NCBI RefSeq assembly: GCF_030817315.1
Contig: NZ_JAUSZF010000001.1
Span: forward strand, 1,410,501-1,474,500
Source: Sphingomonas faeni
GTDB taxonomy: Bacteria; Pseudomonadota; Alphaproteobacteria; Sphingomonadales; Sphingomonadaceae
Direction of reading: 5' to 3'
DNA: 64,000 bases
Position numbers and translations under genes: made by a program. Each line of letters starts with the position of its first letter. The first letter of the stretch is position 1. The notes under the pieces were generated by a model. That model saw nothing but the letters and a program-made list of their open reading frames with translations, was not told the origin of the DNA and did not search any database. This document shows positions 58,277 through 64,000 of the stretch, in pieces.

Positions 58277-58356
58277 GTCATCCTGACGAAAGTCAGGACC
58301 CAGAGCCAAGCAGAACAGCGTTTCGGTACCCTGGGTCCTGACTTCCGTCAGGATTA
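58277..58356. repeat. CATCCTGACGAAAGTCAGGA-type inverted pair
   Basis: The palindrome CGTCATCCTGACGAAAGTCA at 58277-58296 is matched by the inverted copy GTCCTGACTTCCGTCAGGAT (58335-58354), the second with one changed loop base. It occupies the spacer between thiE and the L,D-transpeptidase gene. The same family is at 54816-54900. Confidence 0.8.
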
Positions 58357-58373
58357 CAAGGGGTGTCGCCGCC

Positions 58374-59063
58374 TTAGCGCTTGGCGAGAACCTCGCCGAA
58401 CGCCTTAATCGCGGCGACCTCGTCGCCACCCCAAACCGCGCCTGAGACGGCGATGAAGTCGGCACCGGCAGCGACCAGCGGGGCAGCGTTTTCCGGCGTG
58501 ATGCCGCCGATCGCAACGCAGGGCATCTCGAACAGGGTCGACCACCAGGACAGGATCACCGGCTCCGCAGTATGCGTCGCAACCTTCGTCGTGGTTGGAT
58601 AGAACGCCCCGAATGCGACGTAATCCGCCCCGCCCTCGCCTGCTTCCATCGCGAGATGGCGGCTGCCATGGCAGCTCACGCCGATCTGTGCATTGGGTCC
58701 GAGCTGCGCGCGCGCCTCGCGCGGATCGCCATCGTCCTGGCCGAGATGCACGCCGTCGGCATCGAGCCTTTTCGCCAACCCGATATCGTCGTTGACGATG
58801 AACGCGACATCGCGCTCGGCACATATCGCACGCAATGGCTCGCCCAGCGCTGCGGCGGCGTGCTGGTCGATATCCTTCACGCGGAACTGGAACGCGGCAA
58901 CCGGCCCGGCGTCGAGTGCCCGGGCCAGCCGTTCGGGAAAGTCTCCACCGACATCCAACGGCGACACCAGGTAAAGCTGGCAAGCCTGCCGCCGCATGTC
59001 GCGGCGGAAATTCTCGGCGAAATTGGGATCGAGCGGGCCCAGCGGATCTTCGAATTCGGTCAT
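58374..59063 (-). CDS. thiE: thiamine phosphate synthase
   Basis: ThiE joins the thiazole and pyrimidine phosphates. The 229-residue TIM barrel has [43 protein letters not shown] (pyrophosphate site) and [20 protein letters not shown]. An unusual N-terminal 30 residues precede the barrel. It lies 75 bases after the aldolase gene on the same strand. No TPP riboswitch is visible upstream. A distinct TenI-like role cannot be excluded. Confidence 0.88.
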   Translation of the reverse strand: MTEFEDPLGPLDPNFAENFRRDMRRQACQLYLVSPLDVGGDFPERLARALDAGPVAAFQFRVKDIDQHAAAALGEPLRAICAERDVAFIVNDDIGLAKRLDADGVHLGQDDGDPREARAQLGPNAQIGVSCHGSRHLAMEAGEGGADYVAFGAFYPTTTKVATHTAEPVILSWWSTLFEMPCVAIGGITPENAAPLVAAGADFIAVSGAVWGGDEVAAIKAFGEVLAKR

Positions 59064-59090
59064 GTCCGCCCCCTAGCCGCTGATGCCCGC

Positions 59091-59123
59091 CACGTCACCC
59101 CAGCGCATAACCGGGATGACGTG
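59091..59123. repeat. CACGTCACCCC/GGGATGACGTG short palindrome
   Basis: CACGTCACCCCAGCG and CCGGGATGACGTG face each other across a short loop in the spacer between the aldolase and thiE genes. A related element is at 62893-62923. It may form a transcript hairpin. Confidence 0.55.
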
Positions 59124-59138
59124 GCGGCAAGACGCAGC

Positions 59139-60059
59139 TTATTCCTCGTTCTTGTAGATCCGGATGATCCGGTCGAGCATCGCCAGCGCCTCGTCGCGGG
59201 GACGCTGGAAGGTGTTGCGGCCGATGATCGAGCCGTTGCCGCCGCCGTCACGGATGTCGCGCGCATCCTGGAAGATCGCGTCCTCGCCCTTAGACGCGCC
59301 ACCCGAGAAGACGTTGATTCGACGCCCGGCAAAGCTTGACTGGACGACATGCTTCACGCGGTCCGACTGCTTCGACCAGTCGGTGTTCGCGTAAAGCGGC
59401 TTGGCTTCCTTCTGCTCGATGTGCGCGGTCGGCAGCTTGGTCTTGATGATGTGCGCGCCGAGCAGCGCCGCGATGTGCGCGGCATAGGCGCCGACATCCA
59501 AAGCGAGTTCGCCATCCTTGGTCAGCTCGCCACCGCGCGGGTACGACCAGATTACCGTCGCGATGCCTACCGACTTAGCCTCTTCGCTCAGCTCGCGGAT
59601 TTCCTCGACCAGGTCGAAGAACTGGTCAGCACCCGGATAGATCGTGAAGCCGATCGCCGCGGAGCCGAGCCGCACCGCGTCGGACACGGTGGCGGTCACC
59701 GCCTGGTCGATGGAGGTCGCCCAGCTGTTCGAACTGTTGCACTTCAAGATCGTCGGGATCTGCCCGGCGAACGTATCCGCACCTGCTTCGAGCATGCCGA
59801 GCGGGGCCGCATAGGCGCTGAGCCCGGCGTCGATCGCGAGCTGATAATGGTAGTGCGGGTCGTACGCGGCCGGATTGACCGAGAAGCTGCGCGCCGGGCC
59901 ATGCTCGAAGCCCTGATCGACTGGCAGGATCACCAGCTTGCCGGTGCCGCCGAGCTTGCCCTGCATCAGGATGCGCGCGAGGTTCGCCTTTACCGCCGAG
60001 CTGGTGGCCTCGTACTTGTCGAGAATGGTTTTGACTTGCGGAGTGATCGTCGAGGTCAT
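59139..60059 (-). CDS. fba: class I fructose-bisphosphate aldolase (archaeal/DhnA type)
   Basis: The enzyme cleaves fructose-1,6-bisphosphate to triose phosphates by a Schiff base. The 306 residues include VILPVDQGFEHGP, GADTFAGQIPTILKCNSS, IYPGADQFFDLVEE, IWSYPRGGE and the Schiff-base region HIIKTKLP, then RRINVFSGGASKGED and NGSIIGRNTFQRP. This is the DhnA family, not the class II metal enzyme. The gene starts 14 bases after the toxin stop, with AGGAT as ribosome binding site. Glycolytic neighbours pgk and gap are in the same orientation. Confidence 0.92.
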   Translation of the reverse strand: MTSTITPQVKTILDKYEATSSAVKANLARILMQGKLGGTGKLVILPVDQGFEHGPARSFSVNPAAYDPHYHYQLAIDAGLSAYAAPLGMLEAGADTFAGQIPTILKCNSSNSWATSIDQAVTATVSDAVRLGSAAIGFTIYPGADQFFDLVEEIRELSEEAKSVGIATVIWSYPRGGELTKDGELALDVGAYAAHIAALLGAHIIKTKLPTAHIEQKEAKPLYANTDWSKQSDRVKHVVQSSFAGRRINVFSGGASKGEDAIFQDARDIRDGGGNGSIIGRNTFQRPRDEALAMLDRIIRIYKNEE

Positions 60060-60073
60060 GCTAAAATCCTGTC

Positions 60074-60403
60074 TTAGAGTTCGAGCCAGCGGCGCAGCGC
60101 GTCGTCGACCCGGGTCATGGTGGTGATAGGGATCGTACCGATGATTTTTACGATCGCGTTGCGGTCGAACGTATTAAGCTTGTCGACCTGGATCTCGCTG
60201 TCGCGAAGAAGGCCGGTCTCGGGAGAAGCCTCGAGCGAAACGCGAAACAGATTCGTCCCGCTGATGACACTTGTCAGCGGGCACAGCGAAATCGTCGCGT
60301 GATCCGCGAAGAGGTCAGACTGGACGACGAGAAAAGGGCGCGGTTTTCGCGGAAAGTCACCCTTGCCCGCCCCAACCACGATCATGCCGCGCGCGAATTT
60401 CAT
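60074..60403 (-). CDS. type II toxin, PemK/MazF family
   Basis: The 109-residue protein has the PemK/MazF fold pattern: MKFARGMIVVGAGKGDFPRK, then RPFLVVQSDLF, ISLCPLTSVI, and FDRNAIVKIIGTIPITTMTRV. These toxins are ribosome-independent RNases that cut mRNA at short sequences. The catalytic Arg (KPRPFLV) and Ser/Thr (PLTS) positions are present. It overlaps the antitoxin gene by four bases (ATGA). Confidence 0.87.
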   Translation of the reverse strand: MKFARGMIVVGAGKGDFPRKPRPFLVVQSDLFADHATISLCPLTSVISGTNLFRVSLEASPETGLLRDSEIQVDKLNTFDRNAIVKIIGTIPITTMTRVDDALRRWLEL

Positions 60404-60630
60404 GAAAGGGGCGCCGCGAACAACAGATCCCAGTCTTCATCCTGTACCCGACTGTCCTGCAAGGCAGCAGCGAGCGACTGCCGCTTGGCCTCAGCCAGGA
60501 ACGCCTCGTCATGCCGTTCGACGTAGCGGCGTACCGCCTCACGTGCGATATCGCTCTTGTTGCGCCCTTGGGTGCGCGCAACCGCCGCGAGTCGAACTTC
60601 GAGTTCGCTATCTAGCCTGACGCCGAGCAT
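60400..60630 (-). CDS. antitoxin, ribbon-helix-helix type
   Basis: The 76-residue protein begins with a ribbon-helix-helix domain (MLGVRLDSELEVRLAAVART, then RNKSDIAREAVRRYVERHD) and ends in an acidic tail (QDEDWDLLFAAPLS) suited to neutralise the toxin. The pair would be autoregulated through the palindrome just upstream. Gene order antitoxin-toxin and coupling are typical of type II systems. Confidence 0.87.
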   Translation of the reverse strand: MLGVRLDSELEVRLAAVARTQGRNKSDIAREAVRRYVERHDEAFLAEAKRQSLAAALQDSRVQDEDWDLLFAAPLS

Positions 60631-60640
60631 TCGAGTCTCC

Positions 60641-60656
60641 GTTTAACATGTTAAAC
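60641..60656. promoter_or_regulatory. palindromic operator upstream of the toxin-antitoxin pair
   Basis: GTTTAACATGTTAAAC is a perfect 16-base palindrome located 11-26 bases before the antitoxin ATG. Its AT-rich composition stands out in this GC-rich region. It fits an RHH antitoxin binding site that would repress the pair. Confidence 0.65.
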
Positions 60657-60758
60657 ATAGGCTTGGAAGGATTACGGATCAACCCCTGCCGGGGCGGTGA
60701 AGGCAGCGATTGACGTTGGATCTTCCACGCCGACACCGTCACTACAAGGGACGGGGCA

Positions 60759-61240
60759 ATGAGGGTTTGGCGGAGCATCATCGCATGCGCGGTTATCATG
60801 GCCGCGTCCGCAGCGCCGGCCACCGTGAAGACCGGTGAGCAAGCGCCGCCTACGAGCTGACGTTGATCGACGGGATCAAGTGCGTAGTGCCGACCTGCGC
60901 GGACAAGTCGTCGTCCTGAACTTTTGGGCGACGTGGTGCTGCCCCTGCAAGGCGTAACTCCCGCTGCTCGACAGCTATTATCGACTTCGCAAGGGCAATG
61001 GCCTGCGGGTTTTCGCTGTGGCGACGGAGGATTCGATGCCCGAATCCAAACTGAAGCCGCTGTTCGCGGCGATGGCGATCCCGTCCGCACGCCGGATCAA
61101 GGGGCCGTTCGCGGTGATGGGCGCCCTCCCCACCAACTACATCGTCGATCGCGCCAGCATCGTTCGCTATGCTAAAGCCGGCGCGTTCGAGCTACCTCAA
61201 TACTCTGCTGGTCCCGATGCTGCGGGAACCATCGCCTTAA
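60759..61240 (+). pseudogene. decayed TlpA-like thioredoxin-fold protein
   Basis: From ATG 60759 (after AAGGGACGGGG) a signal peptide is readable, but the frame stops at 60858-60860. Family sequence resumes in other frames: YELTLIDG (near 60851), then [18 protein letters not shown] (from 60886). That continues as CPCKA with a TAA at 60955-60957 where Glu or another codon is expected in the WCxPC-x-ELP context. It goes on as LPLLDSYYRLRKGNGLRVFA, GALPTNYIVDRASIVRYAKA, and finally [13 protein letters not shown] in a third frame to TAA 61238-61240. At least three frameshifts and one nonsense change show a genuine pseudogene. The active-site Gly is also Cys (WCCPC). Confidence 0.85.
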
Positions 61241-62427
61241 CGCGTCAGCGCCGCGACGCCCGGAAGGTCCTTGCCTTCCATCCATTCCAGGAACGCGCCG
61301 CCTGCGGTCGAGACGAAGGTGAAGGCTTCCGCAACACCGGCGTGGTTGAGCGCCGCGACCGTATCGCCGCCGCCCGCGACCGAGACCAGCGATCCGCCTT
61401 CGGTGAGTGCCGCGGCGGTCTTTGCGAGCGCGACGGTGGCCTTGTCGAACGGCGGCGTCTCGAACGCGCCGAGCGGACCGTTCCACACCAAGGTGCGGCA
61501 GTTCTTGAGGACATCGCCGAGCGATTCGACCGCGGCGGGGCCGACGTCGAGGATCATCTCGTCGGCGGCGACTTCGTGAACGTTGACGGTGCGGGTGGCG
61601 GGGTTCGGCTTGAACTCCTTGGCGACCACCACGTCGTACGGCAGGTGGACCGTGCAGTTCGCCTTGTCCGCGGCTTCCATGATCTGTTCGCAAACGCTCG
61701 CAAGCTCATGCTCGCAAAGGCTTTTGCCCACATCGACGCCGCGCGCTGCGAGGAAGGTGTTGGCCATACCGCCACCGATGATCAGGTGATCCACCTTGGT
61801 AACGAGGTGACGCAGCACGTCTAGCTTCGACGAAACCTTGGCGCCTCCGACGACCGCCGCGACTGGATGCTCGGGCGCGCCGAGCGCCTTCTGCAGCGCG
61901 TCGAGTTCGGCTTCCATCGCGCGGCCCGCATAGGCCGGGAGAACGTGGGCCAGCCCCTCGGTCGAGGCGTGTGCGCGATGTGCGGCGGAGAAGGCGTCGT
62001 TGACGTACAGGTCGCCGAGGCGAGCGAAACGCTGGACCACCGCCGGGTCGTTCTTCTCTTCACCGCCGAAAAACCGCGTGTTCTCCAGCACCGCGATGTC
62101 GCCGGGTTCGAGCATGGCGACGGCATCATCCGCGCCCTCCCAGTCGACGTAGCGGACCTCGCGACCGAGCACGTCGCTATACGGCTTCACGACCTGCGAC
62201 AGCGAGAAGTCCGGGCTCGGCACACCTTTGGGACGGCCGAAATGCGCGAAGACGAGGACGATCGCGCCCTTGTCGGCGAGTTCGCCAACCGTGGCGACGG
62301 TCGCGCGCAGGCGCGTGTCGTCGGTGACATGGCCCTCGGCCATCGGTACGTTCAGGTCTTCGCGGACGAGCACGCGCTTGCCCCGAATATCGCCCATATC
62401 ATCTAGCGTCTTGAATGGCTTGGTCAT
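61237..62427 (-). CDS. pgk: phosphoglycerate kinase
   Basis: PGK transfers phosphate between 1,3-bisphosphoglycerate and ADP. The 396-residue protein contains [65 protein letters not shown] and [15 protein letters not shown], all standard. It overlaps the upstream MOSC gene by four bases (ATGA) and its stop overlaps the convergent TlpA pseudogene. gap lies upstream on the same strand. Confidence 0.96.
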   Translation of the reverse strand: MTKPFKTLDDMGDIRGKRVLVREDLNVPMAEGHVTDDTRLRATVATVGELADKGAIVLVFAHFGRPKGVPSPDFSLSQVVKPYSDVLGREVRYVDWEGADDAVAMLEPGDIAVLENTRFFGGEEKNDPAVVQRFARLGDLYVNDAFSAAHRAHASTEGLAHVLPAYAGRAMEAELDALQKALGAPEHPVAAVVGGAKVSSKLDVLRHLVTKVDHLIIGGGMANTFLAARGVDVGKSLCEHELASVCEQIMEAADKANCTVHLPYDVVVAKEFKPNPATRTVNVHEVAADEMILDVGPAAVESLGDVLKNCRTLVWNGPLGAFETPPFDKATVALAKTAAALTEGGSLVSVAGGGDTVAALNHAGVAEAFTFVSTAGGAFLEWMEGKDLPGVAALTR

Positions 62428-62888
62428 GGTTCTTCGATCCTGATCTCATCACCGACGGCGACGATGCCGCCCATCAAAACTCGGGTACACGCCCCGCCGC
62501 GCCAGTCGGGCGTCAGCGCGGCGAACAATCCTGGCGCCAGTGCCTCCATGCGTTCGCACGGATCGGTGTGGCGCGTCACCTCCAGCACGACGTCAGCACC
62601 GATGCGAAGACGGGTGCCGGGTATCTGGGGTAGGTCGAAGCCGTCGACCAGCAGGTTCGCGCGGCGTTGGTACCACGGAATATCGTGACCCACCTCCGCC
62701 ATCGCCGCCGCCCAGTCGCCGCGTTCGAGCAGCGTGACCTGACGCCGTCCCCTGCCGCCGGGCTTCACATAGCCGCGGAAGTCGCCGTGCAGACCAGCCT
62801 CGATGGTGATCTCGACATGGTCGATTACCTCCATCGGGGCCTTTGCGCGAGCGTGACGGGCGATCCCGGCGATCGTGCCAACTGCCAT
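62424..62888 (-). CDS. MOSC domain-containing protein
   Basis: The 154-residue protein is a compact MOSC domain (about 8-150), with [20 protein letters not shown] near the start and a conserved Cys in [14 protein letters not shown] followed by [11 protein letters not shown], the likely sulfur-carrying site. MOSC proteins bind the molybdenum cofactor or transfer sulfur. Placement between gap and pgk, with ATGA coupling to pgk, is unusual in function but tight in spacing. It could connect to moaC/moeA elsewhere in the window, though they are 40 kb away. Confidence 0.85.
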   Translation of the reverse strand: MAVGTIAGIARHARAKAPMEVIDHVEITIEAGLHGDFRGYVKPGGRGRRQVTLLERGDWAAAMAEVGHDIPWYQRRANLLVDGFDLPQIPGTRLRIGADVVLEVTRHTDPCERMEALAPGLFAALTPDWRGGACTRVLMGGIVAVGDEIRIEEP

Positions 62889-62892
62889 CGCA

Positions 62893-62923
62893 CCGTCATC
62901 CCGGCTTACGCTGGAATGACGGA
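62893..62923. repeat. CCGTCATCCCG/GGAATGACGG palindrome
   Basis: CCGTCATCCCGGC and GCTGGAATGACGG face each other across a short loop in the gap-MOSC spacer, a common intergenic palindrome type. It is related to the element at 59091-59123. Confidence 0.6.
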
Positions 62924-62954
62924 CTGGAGGAATGAAACGCAGCGTCCGTCTACC

Positions 62955-63965
62955 TTAGATAAACTTTGCCATCGCCGTGGCGGTATCGACCATACGGTTC
63001 GAAAAACCCCATTCGTTATCGTACCAGCTGACGACACGAACCAGCTTGCCGTCGATCACCGCAGTCTCCAGACTGTCGATCGTCGACGAAGCCGGCGTAT
63101 GCTGCAGATCGATAGAGACCAAGGGCTCGTCCGACCAGTCGAGCACGCCGACCAGCGGGCCGCTTTCGGACGCTGCCTTCAGCACCGCATTCACCTCTTC
63201 ACGCGTCGTGTCGCGCGATGGCGTGAAGGTCAGGTCGATCAGTGAAACGTCCGGCACCGGCACGCGGATCGCCGACCCGTCGAGCTTGCCCTTCAGCTCC
63301 GGCAGCACTTCGGCAACCGCACGAGCGGCGCCGGTGGTAGTCGGAATCATCGACATCGCCGCAGCGCGCGCGCGACGCAGGTCCGGGTGGATCTGGTCGA
63401 GGATCTTCTGGTCGTTGGTATAGGCGTGGATCGTCGTCATCAGGCCGCGCTCGATGCCGATCGCATCGTTCAGCACCTTGGCGACGGGCGCGAGGCAGTT
63501 GGTGGTGCACGACGCGTTCGAGACGATCGTGTGCTCGGCGGTCAGCTTGTCGTGGTTGACGCCGTAGACGACGGTCAGGTCGACGCCCTTGCCCGGCGCC
63601 GAGATCAGCACCCTCTTCGCGCCCGCATCGAGATGCTTCTGGCAGCTCGCCTTGTCGGTGAAGAAGCCGGTACATTCGAGGACGATGTCGACGCCCAACT
63701 CGGCGTGCGGCAGGTTGGCAGGGTCACGCTCGGCGGTGACGCGGATGCGCTTGCCGTCGACGATCAGTTCGTTGCCCTCGGCCGAGACCTCACCCGGATA
63801 TTTGCCGTGGACGCTATCGCGCTTGAACAGCCACGCGTTCGACTTCGCATCGCCGAGATCGTTGATCGCGACGAGTTCGAGGGCGCCGTTCGACTGTTCG
63901 AGTACTGCGCGGGCGACGAGACGGCCGATGCGCCCGAAACCGTTGATCGCAACCTTGACCGTCAT
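62955..63965 (-). CDS. gap: glyceraldehyde-3-phosphate dehydrogenase, type I
   Basis: GAPDH oxidises glyceraldehyde-3-phosphate with NAD and phosphate. The 336-residue protein has the Rossmann start [20 protein letters not shown], the catalytic segment [20 protein letters not shown] (Cys nucleophile), [20 protein letters not shown], and [16 protein letters not shown] at the end. The ATG is at 63965. The upstream 35 bases to the window edge hold the ribosome binding region only. It is the first visible gene of a gap-MOSC-pgk string. Confidence 0.97.
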   Translation of the reverse strand: MTVKVAINGFGRIGRLVARAVLEQSNGALELVAINDLGDAKSNAWLFKRDSVHGKYPGEVSAEGNELIVDGKRIRVTAERDPANLPHAELGVDIVLECTGFFTDKASCQKHLDAGAKRVLISAPGKGVDLTVVYGVNHDKLTAEHTIVSNASCTTNCLAPVAKVLNDAIGIERGLMTTIHAYTNDQKILDQIHPDLRRARAAAMSMIPTTTGAARAVAEVLPELKGKLDGSAIRVPVPDVSLIDLTFTPSRDTTREEVNAVLKAASESGPLVGVLDWSDEPLVSIDLQHTPASSTIDSLETAVIDGKLVRVVSWYDNEWGFSNRMVDTATAMAKFI

Positions 63966-64000
63966 TGCTGTATCTCCGCTACGCCCGCGAGTCCGTTCCG

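Noticed and set aside
59064..59138. Possible TPP riboswitch before thiE
   Set aside because: The 75-base spacer is taken up by a simple palindrome and shows no CTGAGA-type thi-box core.

Overview
The window is a high-GC, gene-dense chromosomal segment typical of Sphingomonas or a close relative (Alphaproteobacteria, Sphingomonadales). The evidence is an alphaproteobacterial LexA box (GTTC-N7 repeats) in front of lexA, DUF1467 and DUF2336 proteins, a complete 14-gene nuo operon running into birA-coaX-RNase J, EcfG-like stress promoters, and many short palindromic intergenic repeats. I see no rRNA, tRNA, CRISPR array, prophage or intact insertion sequence. The assignment rests on protein families and gene order, not on a database search.

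Layout. 1-5352: 5' part of a DPP-IV-like S9 peptidase gene, a conserved hypothetical gene, a MoxR ATPase and VWA (CoxE-like) pair flanking a secreted CHAP protein, and a small membrane protein. 5701-12297: anmK, rimO, a tiny membrane protein, a serine hydrolase coupled to an M17 aminopeptidase, and a secreted repeat protein. 12449-20462: frameshifted tpiA, ppiD, trpE, then trpG-trpD-trpC-moaC. 20555-28934: TonB-like protein, moeA, lexA, comEC, gltX, gltA. 28908-36038: a signalling/cell-architecture block with a histidine-kinase-like protein lacking its phospho-acceptor His, DUF2336, a degenerate nucleotidyltransferase/membrane fusion, a divergent 761-residue coiled-coil membrane protein, and a frameshifted SDR. 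36190-54463: one long minus-strand operon, nuoA-B-C-D-(small coiled-coil ORF)-E to N, birA, coaX, rnj, DUF1467. 54943-64000: suhB-like phosphatase, efp, M23 peptidase, L,D-transpeptidase, thiE, class I aldolase, a MazF-type toxin-antitoxin pair, a decayed TlpA pseudogene, pgk, MOSC protein, gap.

How it fits together. Central metabolism dominates: lower glycolysis (gap, pgk, fba, tpiA), entry to the TCA cycle (gltA), complex I, tryptophan synthesis and molybdopterin (moaC, moeA). Several cell-wall enzymes (AnmK, CHAP, M23, L,D-transpeptidase) are scattered through it. The accessory signal is modest: the toxin-antitoxin pair and the TlpA remnant sit between pgk and fba, and repeats have spread through the spacers. 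One inverted repeat pair lies inside the trpG-trpD junction, where it encodes the TrpG tail and places a purine-rich Shine-Dalgarno sequence before trpD.

The least explained loci are the His-less kinase/DUF2336/coiled-coil block (28.9-35.2 kb) and the extra small ORF translationally coupled inside the nuo operon. Two single-base frameshifts (tpiA, SDR) may be sequencing errors; the TlpA gene has several lesions and is a true pseudogene.
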